From Przewalskia tangutica (Eukaryota; Streptophyta; Magnoliopsida; Solanales; Solanaceae), in contig CM056738.1 in NCBI GenBank assembly GCA_029844215.1, positions 65,687,593 through 65,751,592 on the forward strand: DNA of 64,000 nt. The letters are read 5' to 3'. The notes beneath the pieces were generated by a model. It searched no databases. It saw only the letters and a list, made by a program, of their open reading frames with translations, and had not been told where the DNA came from. Shown here one piece after another: positions 1 to 13,265 of the stretch. The first letter of the stretch is position 1. Every line of letters starts with the position of its first letter. The position numbers and the translations under genes were made by a program.

Positions 1-394
1 ATCCCTTACAAACCACACTTGCGGTACTCTACAGACCTCTAAGAATGTAACCACAACTATGACGGGACAGGGTCCCGCCATACCCCTGAATGTACAAGTA
101 GCTACTATGACAGGGGACTATACCAAAGATAAGCCTCCGGAGAAACGGAGCTTCCCAAGCAGCTGTGATCACATGGCGAGGATCAACAAGCGGTGTACCT
201 CACTGCGGCATGACGCGGTCCCGAAGGAGGTCGATCTAACAGTACCAAGTATGTGGCTGAAAATCGTAAATGAAATCATAATAGTCTATATAAAGCGGGA
301 GACATGTATGATAACAAACTACGATTACAACATATAAGCGATCGGTCTAGTCGGGGACTCGCCCTCAGTCATCACTCATGCGTGGAATTCCTTC

Positions 395-1060
395 CGCCGC
401 TGGCGATCTGACATAAATCATACTCATGTGGCGCGCCTGGCATCCTACCTCAGTCGGCGTACATATACAATATATATATATATATATACCTCCCGCGTGG
501 AATCCTTCATCATCTGCCGTGATCGTAGGTGTAACATATAACCATGTGACGCGGTGGGATCCTACCTCATTGTCGTGCGTATATAACACACACATATATA
601 TATGTCTGCGGCGTATGTCGGAATCCCATCGGTGTAACATGGCCATGCGTGCCTCGGCGTCCTCATCGCAGTCGCAGTCTTCGTGGAGCTAGCCCATGGA
701 ATAATGATCGCGTATACCATGCCCGGAATCCTCATCGTTGTGAGACGGTCTTCGTGGGAGCTAGCCCGTGGAATAATAGTAATGGTCACATGCCGGAATC
801 CCTCATCCGGTGTAGACATGCCCGTGTGACAATAATAATATCTGGGAGTTTAACGCATTGCATGGCGCGTGCCGGAATCCTCATCGGTGTGTAGAAATGA
901 CCATGTGATAATAACAATTGAAGCATACACGTGGAATCCTCCGTCACTGTCGGTACATCCAATGAAACGTCTGGGCATCTAACGCGTCACGGTCGCGTGC
1001 CGACATCTCTGTCGGTATAAGCATGGCGAGATAAAAAAATGGAAGCATACGTGGAATCCT
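395..1060 (-). repeat. Tandem array inside LTR of G
   Basis: Irregular repeats that on the minus strand alternate GGATTCC-containing and GGCATG-containing blocks, with short TA runs (about 470-487 and 594-602). Several short ORFs here are readings of the repeat, not genes. The same array type occurs in the LTRs of A and C. Confidence 0.75.
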
Positions 1061-2915
1061 CGTCGCTGAGTCGTCCAACAAATTCACAACAAGTCGGTGA
1101 CCACTCCAACCGAGACGCGGTAACATAGTAATACCACCAAGGCTATCACAACTAGCATACGTAAATTAACATACTCTTAGACTTCCATTTTATGACAACA
1201 AATTTGGGTTTTAACCCCCAAAGTACTACATACATTAATCCTTTCAAAAAGATCTCTTTTTACGAAAAACACAACTCGATACTATTATCCGTAGTACTAA
1301 ACGCGTTTATGTTTAAATGAAGTACTTTACACTTTTTAAAACAACGTCAAGTATACTTTTTAAACTCAAGTTACTTCTCTTTTCCCAAAATCAAGTTACC
1401 ATTTTAAATCCAATAATAAAACCATTCTTTTGTTTTCATAAAGTCGTTATAACTAACTTCCCATAAAACTATTATAACACTTTATGTTTTAAACAAATTT
1501 AAGACAAAACCCTGCCTTTCTTTTAAACCAAAACACTTCAAATTCTTAAGTCTCTTTTCTTTTAGAAATCAAGTTCCTTACTTTGGAATTTTAAGAAAAT
1601 CAAAACTTGATTATAATAATTCTTATTAGGGCAGCCATGATCTAGGAAATGTAATACAATTTTGTCTTATCTTAGCTTCTATGCAGATGGAGGTTTCTAC
1701 TGGTTTTAATATAATTAATTGTCATTACATTTTCCTTTATTAGCATTTATGCAATGGCTTGTTCGATACTCATTCCCATTTCCGAAATCAATATAACATT
1801 ATTCTTTAAAAACCAAGTACTCATTACTCATGAATGAGGTTTCACAACTTTTAACACAATTCAAGTCAAGTATAAGTCAAGTCTCTTATCTTTTAAAAAC
1901 AATCAACCATTTTTTTACCTACATAAAGTCGTTATAATTAACTTCTCATAAAGCCATTATAACACTTTATGTTCTAAACCAACCAAATTCATTTAGCACA
2001 CGTACGTCTACCGTACTATATAGTTTACAACAATCATGCTAGAAAAGATATGAAGAGGTTCACATACCTCGCGATGATTATCGACAATTAGCAAAACGCT
2101 CCAAAGTACTATAACCCTGCTAGCCTTTTCCACCCTTCAAGTAGAATACGCTACTCGTAGTACTTCAACCTATAATGACCATAAAACGTTTATCAACTTC
2201 TCGATCTCTTTGTAGCACAATTCAAAGTACAAGGTTCCTTATTCTATGGAAAATTCGGCAGCACCTCCCCCCCTGTAACCACAAAAATCTCCTCATCTAA
2301 CAAGGCCCGCTACCAAGCCAACAACTCCAAGGGGGTGTTACACGTCTAACCGGACGTGTACAACCTTGCCATGATAATACTACAAGTCTCACGTAAATAC
2401 GGTCAATGTAAATCTGATTCAATTCTTTATAATTATCCTTCCAATATATCTTATACTCAATTCTAAACTACTACAATATGTAATATCCAATTACAATAGG
2501 GGGACAAAGATTATTACCTCGATAAGCCCAAAATTATCCAAGATTTATATGTCGATCCTGAGCAACGTTTAGCTCCAATTCCTTACGCTCCAACCCGCTC
2601 CAAGCAACCCTTAGAAGTTTCTAAACAACTTCTCTTAACACTTCAACCAAGCTATGAAGATTTTTCTAGGGTTTCACTTTGTGACTATTGGAATAAAGTA
2701 GTATTTTCGGGCTCTTAGTATAAAGATAACTTTGGAATTCAACAAGGGATTTCAAGGCTAAGGTATTTGGGACTATATCAACACTTGAAGAATTTTCTAC
2801 ACAAAGGGGGGGGGGGGGGGTGTTTGGACGAGAATTACACTAAGGATGGAGGGAGAATTTTTGCCTTGGAAATTATTTCAAGTGAGGGATGAATAAGTCT
2901 TGCACTTAAGGGGGG

Positions 2916-3124
2916 TATTTATAGAGAAATCAAAGGCTAGGATCTAATCAAGTGTATGGTGAGGATTTGGTCCATGTGGGAGTGGAGTCTTCCAACCAAA
3001 TGTCCACCACAACAATGAGACATGTGTCCACCACAAAAATGAGACTTGTCCACCAAAAAACGTCCAACACTTGTCCACCAACCATTCGGCCAACATGGCC
3101 ACATGGGGGTGACACGTGTCGCCC
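2916..3124 (-). promoter_or_regulatory. U3 promoter of G 3' LTR: TATA box and CACGTG palindrome
   Basis: Minus-strand TATAAATA at 2916-2923, followed by CCCCCC. Upstream of it lies the 18-bp near-palindrome GGGTGACACGTGTCGCCC (3107-3124, CACGTG at 3113-3118), 183 bp from the TATA box. The same pair at nearly the same spacing recurs in other LTRs here. Function as an RNA polymerase II promoter is inferred. Confidence 0.7.
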
Positions 3125-3444
3125 CCTACTCGTCCAAAATATTTCATCTTCCGAAAATATCCGTAATGCCAAAAATCCGAAAATAAAGTTGGCCCCACAA
3201 AACCGTAAATTCTCCCATGGGCCCCACGTGACCAATTTCGCATATAAAATTCCATAATTCTTAAAAATTCTTAAAGTCTTAAATACCAAAGTTGAGAATC
3301 CAATTCTCAATGATAAACCTTTTTCCTTCATAAAATCCGGAAACTTTTCCGTCGAAAAATCACATCTTTCTTCCTTTTAATATAAATGTCGTATTCTCGT
3401 ACGTACGTCCCCACATACATACCCTGGAACTACGGGGTGTAACA

Positions 3445-3479
3445 TTCTTCCCCCCTTAGAAACATTCGTCCCGAATGTT
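3445..3479 (-). other. Polypurine tract and adjacent inverted repeat of G
   Basis: On the minus strand AAGGGGGGAAGAA abuts the LTR start, the usual plus-strand primer. Just before it is an inverted repeat AACATTCG/CGAATGTT with a 3-nt loop (3461-3479). Confidence 0.85.
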
Positions 3480-4413
3480 CCTTCTAAGTCTCAAAACATA
3501 TATGCGCTGGTATAGTCTTCACTACTATACTTACGAAACCAATTATGCCACACATGGCCATAATACAACACATGCGCAAAACTACAATCCAAGCCAACGA
3601 GGAATCACCTCTAACATCACAAAAGCTTCCACCCATGGTCTAAAGGATACTCCATTCGCATCTTCACTTCACAACAAAATGATCTCTTTTATTCTGTTAA
3701 CACACGTTCACTTCTTTCCTTACTCGTCGTACCCTTCTCGTACACCCGAACTCTTTCTAGTACACGTACCATACTCCAGTCATCGCTTCAGTTTCCAAAA
3801 CCTTGGAGTCACTACCTCCAAACTTGGTCATTTTACTAGCCTCAAATTCCTTTAAGGCCATTCCCGGCCTTCACGATCCGATTCTGGTCGAACGCATCCA
3901 CGAACTCGTACAACGGTTACCTAAACTTGGGCCTTGCACCCTCGTGACCCTACCACCTGGCGGGACCACCACAAATTTACCTCACTACAATCCGGGCTGC
4001 GGGTTGACCCGTAATCTGGCCTCAACCCGACCCATTATCACGCCAAACTCTCTCGTTCCCCGATCCGGAACAATCTTACTAATTCACGTCATGAAATTTA
4101 CCACTTCCATCTCACACATCCCATGGAATTATCACACAAAACTCCACGTATACTATGCACTCCGAAAAAGATTAACCGTAAAGTCTTTTACTCAAGACGG
4201 CCTTACATCTAAGGTCTCAACTGTCATAAATTCTAAGGTTCACAATTGTCTCATCCCCAGACTTACCCTTTTCACTAACCAGGCTTCTAAATCATATTTT
4301 ATCACAATGCCATCCGAACATAACAATTAACACATCATCATAACATCAAAACAAACTAGTCTCTAGAGGGTTAAGGATATACCTGAAAATCAAATAGGCG
4401 GTTCAAAGGACCG
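3480..4413 (-). other. 3' untranslated region of G (no coding content)
   Basis: About 930 bp between gag and the polypurine tract, where pol would normally be. Two ORFs can be read on the plus strand (3475-3855 and 3803-4330) but they are antisense to the element and match no family I know. Related sequence follows gag in element A (about 28350-28950) and surrounds the integrase fragment in D, so it belongs to the family rather than being random filler. Confidence 0.7.
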
Positions 4414-5712
4414 CTAAAACTGGGAACTTCGCGCGACCCTGGTGGCTGTAGGTGTATGAACATCCTGCCTAGCTATGAAAGGTGAAGAACCCGCAACTGA
4501 TCCCGTAGTCTGTGCTATCCCACTAGTGCCACCTCTGGTCGGACAGTCTCTCGCCAAATGGCCCTGTTGGCCGCAAGCATAACAAGCTGTCGAAATGGTA
4601 CGACACTCTCCAAGATGGGGTCTACCACATCGACCACACCGAGGTAGGGGTGGCTCCATCTGGCTAACACCCCTCCTCCCCCGGAAACCTGAAGCCCTGG
4701 AGCCCTGACCTGCTCCTGAACATCCCGAACGTCCCGAAGACTGTGGAGGACCACTCTGTACTGGCGGAGGCGCATAACTGGCATGCTGCTGAGGCGGCCC
4801 GCCTCGAAAGTCACCAAAGGTCCCTGCTGTCCTGGCCCTCTTATGCTGATCCTGGTCCCTACGTCGGTCTCTACGTTCCTCAATCCCCTGTGCATAAGCC
4901 TGTATACGGGCAATGTCCATGCCCGGCTGAAGAGCTACTCCTGTACAACTCTCTGCTAGATAATCGTCAAGTCCTGTGACATATCGGTGCACTCTATCCT
5001 CCATGTCTGCCACTAAAGCGGGGACATAACGAGCCAATAAGCCAAACTCTATATTGTATTCCCGAACCGTCCGCCCGTTCTACCTCAACATCATAAATCT
5101 ATCTGCCCGAGCTCTCCTCATCTGTGAGGGCAAGAAGTGTGTAAGAAAAGCCTCTGAGAACTTATCCCATGCGGCTAGAAGTGCATGCTCTCCCCGGGAC
5201 AGCTCCCACGAATCAAACCAGTCGACTGCAGTATCACGCAGCCGATGCGAACTTAAGACCACCGACTCGGTCTCTGAAGCCTTGATCACTCTCATGATCC
5301 GCTGCAGCTGTCGAATAAACTCTTGAGGATCTTCCTCAGTTCTCGATCCATAGAACTCGGGTGGGCTGCAACTCAGAAAGTCCCGAAGTCTCAAACTATC
5401 GGATCTAGGGTGAACTACTCGTACTACTGGAACCTCCGACTCTCGTCTGTCCTCATTCCTAGCCACCAGCCTAGCTAGTAACTGGGCCATCTCCTTGTAA
5501 CCCATATCCTCTGTCACGGCCGTGGGCGGAGACTCGGTATCGTGGTCTCGGCGACTCGCTGCCGCTCTAAACTCCACAGGGCTAGCGGCGTCGCAGAACT
5601 CCCCATCTGAAGTACCACCCCAGGTAAAGGCGGGCTCGTGCCGCAGTAACCCTCGTGCTCTACTCGCGACTCCTCTGCTGCCTTGCCCTTCTGGGCTCTG
5701 GTTGCCTTGCAT
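4414..5712 (-). pseudogene. gag: Gag polyprotein of G, full length with one in-frame amber codon
   Basis: A single frame runs from ATG at 5712 to the stop at 4414, 432 codons, interrupted only by TAG at 5080-5082 (codon 211), where other copies suggest Gln (CAG to TAG). The Retrotrans_gag-type core lies around residues 110-235. A basic, Gly/Ser/Pro-rich linker follows. Near residues 359-370 is a short knuckle C-x2-C-x3-H-x3-C, then a canonical CCHC knuckle C-x2-C-x4-H-x4-C at about 377-390. The protein ends soon after and does not run into protease. Gag would package element RNA in cytoplasmic particles. Apart from the amber this is the only uninterrupted gag here. Confidence 0.9.
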
Positions 5713-5926
5713 GGAGGCATAACTGGTACAAAAGAATACGTCAGAGGGAGTCCAACTTACAACACAGCTCTAAGGCACAATCTCAGAGTAAGAAGAATAG
5801 AAACCAATCCTAAATATCCTGCGACCTCACGATTATAGATGTGGTGCACAACACACCGATAATCAAGACTCTACTAGACACGTGCGTAGACACTTTCCGA
5901 GGACTAAGCGCTCACGATACCACTTT
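5713..5926 (-). other. 5' leader of G: primer binding site and dyad
   Basis: After the LTR end comes a short spacer and TGGTATCGTGAGCG (minus, 5909-5922), a variant of the site complementary to initiator Met tRNA (TGGTATCAGAGC). A 34-nt imperfect dyad starting GATTAT and ending ATAATC, with GTGCAC near its centre, is at 5831-5864. Confidence 0.8.
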
Positions 5927-6464
5927 TGTCACGACCCGACCTCGGGCGTGATCGTGCCTACCGGGCACCCTGGTGATACAATCATCGAGAAAATCAGCGG
6001 AAATAAAAACCTTAAGCATGAAACAATACATAAAATAAGCGCAGACTAACCAGCGGTTACCTTCGTATATATAAATATCAACACGAGCTTAAATCCCTTA
6101 CAAACCCCGCCACAACAATACTACGGACCTGCAGAATGTAACCACAACTATGACGGACAGGGCCCGCCATACCCCGAATGTACAAGTAGCTACTATGACG
6201 GGGACTATACGAAAGATAAGCCTCGAGAAACGGAGCTTCCCAAACGCTGAATGTGATCCTATGAGCGAGGATCAAAACCGGTGTACCTCTACTGCGGCAT
6301 GACGCGATCCCGAAGAAGGTCGATCTGGCGGTACCATGTATGGAATCGAAAATCTGTAAATGAAATCATAATAGTCTATATAAAGCGGAGACATGTATGA
6401 TAACCAAACTACGATTACAACATATAAGCGATCGGTCTAGTCGGGGACTCACGCCTCAGTCATC

Positions 6465-7190
6465 ACTCATGCGTGGAATTCTTCCTCATCGCGGCGATCT
6501 ATGACATAAATCATACTCGTGTGACGCGCGTGGCATCCTACCTGTTGTCGGCGTACATATCTGATACATATATATATACCTCCCGCGTGGAATCCTCCAT
6601 CATCGCCGTGGCGTAGGTGTAACATATAACCATGTGACCCGCCAGTGGCATCCTACCTCACTGTCGGCGTACACATATATAACACATATATATATATATA
6701 TAATACGCGGCCGCATGTCCCGGAATCCCTCATCGGTGTAACATGGCCATAACGTGCCCTCGACATCCCTCATCGCAGGTGCAGGTCTTCATGGGGAGCT
6801 AGCCTATGGAATAATGATCGCATATACCATGCCCCCGGAATCCCTCATCGGTGTAGACAGGTCTTCATGGGGAGCTAGCCCATGGAATAATAGTAATGGT
6901 CACATGCCCCCGGAATCCCTCATCGGTGTAGACATGCCCATGTGACAATAATAATATACCGAGAGTTTAACATTGCATGGCGCGTGCCCGGAATCCTCAT
7001 CGGTGTAGACATGTCCATGTGATAATAACAATGGAAGCATACGTGGAATCCTCGTCATCGGTTCGACATCCAATGAAACGTGCGGGCATCTAACCCGCAT
7101 CCTGGTCGCATGCCCCGGCATCTCTCATCGGTATAAGCATGGCCAAGATCAAACAAAATGGAAGCATACCCGTGGAATCCTCCGTCACTA
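6465..7190 (-). repeat. Tandem array inside 5' LTR of G
   Basis: Partner of the array at about 395-1060. Minus-strand blocks containing GGGATTCCGGGGGCATGTG repeat near 6834, 6905 and 6987, with TA runs near 6690-6701. Confidence 0.75.
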
Positions 7191-9034
7191 CCGGTACATC
7201 CAATAAATTCACAATAAGTCAGCCGGCCCTCCAACCGAGAGACGCGGTAACATAGTAATACCACCAAGGCTATCACAACTAGCATACGTAAATTAACATA
7301 CTCTTAGACTTCCATTTTATGACAACAAATTTGGGTTTTAGCCCCCAAAGTACTACATACGTTAATCCTTTCAAAAAGATCTCTTTTTACGAAAAACACA
7401 ACTCGATACTATTATCCGTAGTACCAAACGCGTTTATGTTTAAATCAAGTACTTTACACTTTTTAAAAAACGTCAAGTATACTTTTTAAACTCAAGTTAC
7501 TTCTCTTTTCCCAAAATCAAGTTACCATTTTAAATCCAATAATAAAACCATTCTTTTGTTTTCATAAAGTCGTTATAACTAACTTCCCATAAAGCTATTA
7601 TAACACTTTATGTTTTAAACAAATTTAAGACAAAACCACGCTTTCTTTTAAACCAAAACACTTCAAATTCTTAAGTCTCTTTTCTTTTAGAAATCAAGTT
7701 CCTTACTTTGGAATTTTAAGAAAATCAAAACTTGATTATAATAATTCTTATTAGGGCAGCCATGATCTAGGAAATGTAATACAATTTTGTCTTATCTTAG
7801 CTTCTATGCAGATGGAGGTTTCTACTGGTTTTAATATAATTAATTGTCATTACATTTTCCTTTATTAACGCTGCAATGACTTGTTCGATACTCATTCCCA
7901 TTTCCGAAATCAATATAACATTATTCTTTAAAAACCAAGTACCCATTACTCACAAATGAGGTTTCACAACTTTTAACACAATTCAAGTCAAGTATAAGTC
8001 AAGTCTCTTATCTTTTAAAAACAATCAACCATTCTTTTACCTACATAAAGTCGTTATAATTAACTTCCCATAAAGCCATTATAACACTTTATGTTCTAAA
8101 CCAACCAAATTCATTTAGCACACGTACGTCTACCGTACTATATAGTTTACAACAATCATGCTAGAAAAGATAGGAAGAGGTTCACATACCTCGCGACGAT
8201 TATCGACAATTAGCAAAACGCTCCAAAGTACTATAACCCTGCTAGCCTTTTCCACCCTTCAAGTAGAATACGCTACTCGTAGTACTTCAACCTATAATGG
8301 CCATAAAACGTTTATCAACTTCTCGATCTCTTTGTAGCACAATTCAAAGTACAAGGTTCCTTATTCTATGGAAAATTCGGCAGCACCTCCCCCCCTGTAA
8401 CCACATAAATCTCCTCCTCTAACAAGGCCCGCTACCAAGCCAATAACTCCAAGGGGGTGTTACACGTCTAACCGGACGTGTACAACATCGCCATGATAAT
8501 ACTACAAGTCTACGTAAATCTACCAATGTAAATCTGATTCAATTCTTTATAATTATCCTTCCAATATATCTTATACTCAATTCTAAACTACTACAATATG
8601 TAATATCCAATTACAATAGGGGGACAAAGATTATTACCTCAATAAGCCCAAAATTATCCAAGATTTATATGTCGATCCTGAGCAACGTTTAGCTCCAATT
8701 CCTTACGCTCCAACCCGCTCCAAGAAACCCTTAGAAGTTTCTAAACAACTTCTCTTAACACTTTAACCAAGCTATGAAGATTTTTCTAGGGTTTCACTTT
8801 GTGACTATTGGAATAAAGTAGTATTTTCGGGCTCTTAGTATAAAGATAACTTTGGAATTCAACAAGGGATTTCAAGGCTAAGGTATTTGGGACTATATCA
8901 ACACTTGAAGAATTTTCTACACAAATGGGGGGGGGGGGGTGTTTGGACGAGAATTACACTAAGGAGGGAGGGAGAATTTTTGCCTTGGAAATTATTTCAA
9001 GTGAGGGATGAATAAGTCTTGCACTTAAGGGGGG

Positions 9035-9243
9035 TATTTATAGAGAAATCAAAGGCTAGGATCTAATCAAGTGTATGGTGAGGATTTGGTCCATGTGGGA
9101 GTGGAGTCTTCCAACCAAATGTCCACCACAACAATGAGACATGTGTCCACCACAAAAATGGGACTTGTCCACCAAAAAACGTCCAACACTTGTCCACCAA
9201 CCATTCGGCCAACATGGCCACATGGGGGTGACACGTGTCGCCC
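9035..9243 (-). promoter_or_regulatory. U3 promoter of G 5' LTR
   Basis: TATAAATA on the minus strand at 9035-9042 and GGGTGACACGTGTCGCCC at 9226-9243, 183 bp apart as in the partner LTR. Transcription would run leftward and give a leader of about 3 kb before gag. Confidence 0.72.
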
Positions 9244-9564
9244 CCCTACTCGTCCAAAATATTTCATCTTCCGAAAATATCCGTAATGCCAAAAACCCGA
9301 AAATAAAGTGGGCCCCACAAAACCGTAAATTCTCCCGTGGGCCCCACGTGACCAATTTCGGAAATAAAATTCCATAATTCTTAAAAATTCTTAAAGTCTT
9401 AAATACCAAAGTTGAGAACCCAATTCTCAATAATAAACCTTTTTCCTTCATAAAATCCGGAAACTTTTCCGTCGAAAAATCACATCTTTCTTCCTTTTAA
9501 TATAAATGTCGTATTCTCATACGTACGTCCCCACATACATACCCTGGAACTACGGGGTATAACA

Positions 9565-11761
9565 AGAAGGATGGCACTATGCGTATGTGCATTGATTACA
9601 TGCAGTTGAACAAGGTTACTAGCGAAAACAAGTATCCAATTCTGCGTATTGATGACATGTTCGACCAGCTTCAGGGTGCTTCTGTATTTTAGAAGATTGA
9701 CTTGAGGTTCGGGTATCACTAGCTGAAGATTCGGGCCAAGGATGTGCCTAAGACGACGACCTTCCAGATTTGTTATGGGCATTACAAGTTCTTAGTGATG
9801 TCATTCAGGCTTACCAATGCCCCAGCAGTATTCATGGATTTGATAAAGGGGATATTCAAGCCGTACTTGGATTCTTTTGTGATTGTGTTTATTGATGACA
9901 TTCTGGTATGTTCAAAGAGTCTGGAGGATCATGAGCAGCACTTGAGAGTGGTTCCTGGAATTTTGAGGGAGAATAGTTGTATGCTAAGTTATCGAAGTGT
10001 GAGTTTTGGTTATGTTTTGTGGCATTCTTGGGGCACGTGGTGTCCAAGGATGGGATTATGATTGACCCTAAGAAGATAGAGGCAGTAAGGGACTTGTCTA
10101 GACCGACTTCTGTGACAGTTATTTGGAGTTTTGTGGGTCTTTCTAGCTACTATCGCCAGTTCGTCAAATGATTCTCTTCTATTTATTCTCACTTGACGTG
10201 TTTGACTCAGTAGGAGGTTCCTTTCCAGTGGTCTGATAAGTGTGAGCAGAGTTTTCAAAAGCTCAAGACTTTATTGATTACATCGCCAATTTTATCCCTT
10301 CCGGTAGAGGGGAAGGACTTTATAATATATTATAATGCTTCTAGGATTAGATTGGGTTGTGTATTAATGCAAGAGGGTAAGCTTATTACTTATGCATCGA
10401 GGCAGTTGAAGGTGCATGAGAAGAACTATTTTTTACATGATTTGGAGTTGGTTGTCGTTGTGGTTGCTTTGAAACTTTAAAGGCACTATATTTACAGCAT
10501 CCATTATGAGGTGTATACGTATCATTGCAGTCTTCAGCACATATTTAATTAGAGGGACTTGAATGCTAGGCAGCATCGATGGATAAAGTTGTTGAAGGAT
10601 TATGACATGACCATTTTGTATCATCTGGGCAAGGCTAATGTGGTGGCAAATGCTTTGAGCCGAAATGCGGTAACTATGGGGAGTTTAGTTTGTTTGGTTG
10701 TTTTTAAGAGTCCTTTGGTATTAAAGGTCCAAACTCTAGCCAACTATTTTGTAAGGCTTGATCTTTTAAATCCGGATAGGATTCTAGATTGTGTGGAGGT
10801 AAGGTTGTCCCTTTTTGGATCAGATTGGGGTGCACCAGTATGATGATGTGGGGTTGCGCAAGATTTGAGACAAGGTGATGAACGACGAGGCCAAAGAGGC
10901 CATGATTGATAGTAAAGGTGTTCTGAGGATTAGGGGTGGAGCGTGTGTGCCTTGTGTGAGAGCTTTGACTAGGTTGATTATGGAGGAGGCCCACAACTCT
11001 AGGTATTCGATTCATCCAGGTGCTATTAAGATGTACTGTGATTTGAGGCAATACTATTGGTGGGGGAGGATGAAGAAAGACATTGCTGATTTTGTGTCTC
11101 GATGTCACAATTGTCAGCAGGTCAAGTATGAGCACCAGCGTCTATGTGGTATGTCTTAGAGGATGCCAATTCCCGAGTAAAGTGGGAGAGGACCGCTATG
11201 GATTTTGTTATGGGATTTCCCAAGAATTTGGGCAAGTTTGATGTTATTTGGGTCATTGTTGATAAATTTACCAAGTATGCGCATTTCATTCCAGTTCAGA
11301 CGACGTATAATGTAGAGAATTTGGCTGAGATCTACATCCGAGAGATTGTTCGTATTCATGAGGTTCCTATTTCTATCATCTCTGATTAGGGTACTTAGTT
11401 TACTTCACATTTATTGCGGACTTTGCAAAGAGAGTTGGGTACTCACTTAGATCTCAGTACAACATTCACTCAACGGTTAGTCCGAGTGGACAATTAAGGT
11501 ATTGGAGGACATGTTACGAGCATGTGTTATTAATTTTGGTGGTTATTAAGACCAATACTTGCCTTTGGTAGAGTTTGTGTACAATGAGTTAGCACTCTAG
11601 TATGGATATGGCATCGTTCGAGGCAATGTATGGTCGGAGATGTCGATCTCTGATTAGTTGTTGTGATATGTTTGAGGTTCGTCCTTATGGTATTGATTTG
11701 TTGAGGGATTCCTTAGAGATGGTGAGTGCGATCCGCGAAAAGGTCCTAGTAGCGCAGAACA
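9565..11761 (+). pseudogene. pol: Element H: gypsy pol remnant (RT, RNase H, integrase)
   Basis: Plus-strand pol starting inside RT and cut by G on the left and by E on the right. RT is read from 9565, with the catalytic VFIDDILVC at 9885-9911. RNase H and its connection lie about 10260-10680 (YASRQL, DLNARQHRW). The integrase zinc finger (H-H-C-x2-C, ending CHNCQQVK) is about 10990-11130 and the catalytic core starts near 11170 (WERTAMDFVMGFP). The frame is broken by many stops, several TAG where Gln is expected (for example near 9720 and 11396), plus frameshifts near 10010 and 10840. The gypsy domain order RT-RNase H-integrase is clear. Its gag and ends are outside the window or beyond E. 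Confidence 0.9.
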
Positions 11762-12369
11762 TGTCACGACCCGACCCCGGGCCCGCGACTGTTACCCTAC
11801 CTGGGCACCCCTTTCAGATATACATCAGAGAATAGCAGCGGAACATACACAACACATACAAATACTTAGACAAAAAAACATCAACAGACTAGCCGATAAG
11901 GCCACCTTTCGTAAAATATACATAATCCAAAAATAAATCAGTACATCTCTGTTCTTAAAACTCAATCCACAAATATGACTACAGACCCCTAAGAATAACA
12001 ACTGTGGTGGGACAGGGCCCCGCCATACCCCTGAATGTACATAAATTTACAACATTAGGGAAAACCGTACCAAAAGACAAGCCTCCGGAGAAATGGAGCT
12101 TCTGACACCTGATCAGTGATCCTAAGAATGAGGATCCACCACCTGATTACCCCTACATGCGGCATGAACGCAGCCCCCCCCCCCCCCCGAGGAAAGGGGG
12201 TCAGTACACAATATGTACCAAGTATGTAAAACTAGAAAAATACTGCAATTTACATCATAAGTCTAAAATAAAGTTGGAGACATGTATGATAATCAAATTA
12301 CAGTACAATGTGCCTTACTAACAATGAGAGTAAACAAGTGTATACTTTACTGCATAAAAATAGGAGGCT

Positions 12370-12695
12370 CATGATCAAAGTAGGGTCACCCGCCCGTAGT
12401 ATCATTAAGCAATCCTACTCCTGGGACTATTTCACCCGCATAGGTCTTGTGGATCCGCAATGAGGTCATCCGCCTCGCATGAGACTATTTCACCCGCATG
12501 GGCCCGGTGGGCCCGCAATGAGTACAAACGCCGCACTCGCATCATGGGTAGCAAATTCATGGAATAAGTAGTAACCCGGGGTCTACCCCGTAAGAATACA
12601 TAACCTAGCACAACCGGCTATCATACGTAACATAAGCACTACCGGTTTATCATACATAACATAAGCACCACCGGCTTATCATACACAACATAAGC
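12370..12695 (-). repeat. Short tandem repeats in E LTR
   Basis: Two sets. About 12425-12525 has repeats around ACTATTTCACCCGCAT. About 12610-12695 has three units of about 29 bp around CCGGCTTATCATAC. They occupy the place of the longer arrays in other LTRs. Confidence 0.65.
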
Positions 12696-13265
12696 AAGTT
12701 AAGAAATCCCCTAACTTCTTATTAGCTTTGTTCATATACACTCTCATTTTAGTTTACTTAAGGCACTAGCATGTCATTATAAAATCCGGGAATTTAACCC
12801 AAAGTACTACGTACTTCTATTCTTTTAAAATGACTTTTTTTCGTATAAAACTTCCAAGATACTAATAACCGTAGTATCAAGTCATATCTACTTTTCAAGA
12901 CAAGTCACAATACATTTTAGAAATACATTTATAGGCTTCTAATTCAAGTGACTTCTTTCTTTTAAAACCTTAAGCAATTGATGCCTTCAAATCAAATTGT
13001 CTTTCATTATTTCAAGTCATTTATCATTATTTACATTACTAGAGTGAACCACTCTTTCATCTTTCCATAAAGTTATTATAACCAACTTCCCATAAAGTCG
13101 TTATACTAACTTTATACTTTAGGCAATTACATTATTCCTTATATCTAAGAGACTTATACTTTCAAACAAAACAAGTATCATATACTTTCAAAATACTTCA
13201 AGTCCCTTAACTTTAGAAACTAAGACATCCTTAATCTTTTTAATAAGTGAGTTAACTTATGCGGG

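Larger units (their letters stand above)
1..3444 (-). repeat. 3' LTR of element G (about 170 bp missing at window start)
   Basis: Colinear with 5927-9564 almost base for base, apart from small indels in the tandem array. Its minus-strand start TGTTACACC is at 3444, directly after the polypurine tract. It holds a U3 promoter near 2916-3124, a run of 15 G at 2806-2820 (13 G at 8927-8939 in the partner), a splice-donor-like GAGGTATGTG at 2061-2070 (minus), a tandem array near 395-1060 and a degraded GATCCT-type hairpin near 177-184. Confidence 0.9.
1..9564 (-). mobile_element. Element G: gag-only Ty3/gypsy LTR retrotransposon (left end off window)
   Basis: Minus-strand element bounded by two homologous LTRs (1-3444 and 5927-9564) around a 2.48 kb internal region. 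The LTRs begin TGTTACACCCCGTA and end GTCGTGACA on the minus strand. Primer site, gag and polypurine tract are in the right order, but no protease, RT, RNase H or integrase can be read between gag and the polypurine tract. The right flank is AGAAG inside the pol of element H; the matching left duplication lies outside the window. I infer a non-autonomous gag-only element needing pol in trans. Its gag is the best preserved in the window. Confidence 0.9.
5927..9564 (-). repeat. 5' LTR of element G
   Basis: 3,638 bp, starting TGTCACGACC on the plus strand (LTR end on the minus) and finishing ...GGGGTATAACA. It is nearly identical to the left copy, so insertion is fairly recent relative to H. It contains a GATCCT/AGGATC hairpin at 6255-6273, a tandem array at about 6465-7190, a poly-G run at 8927-8939 and a U3 promoter at 9035-9243. 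No gene lies within it. Confidence 0.92.

Noticed and set aside
2806..2820. G-quadruplex from the 15-G run
   Set aside because: A homopolymer whose length differs between LTR copies (15 and 13) and is prone to sequencing error; no conserved four-tract pattern.
3475..4330. Two overlapping plus-strand ORFs of 126 and 175 codons
   Set aside because: Antisense in the untranslated region of G, no recognisable domain, and not open in related copies.
9565..11761. Integrated pararetrovirus (RT and RNase H)
   Set aside because: An integrase follows RNase H in gypsy order, and no movement or coat protein region is visible.
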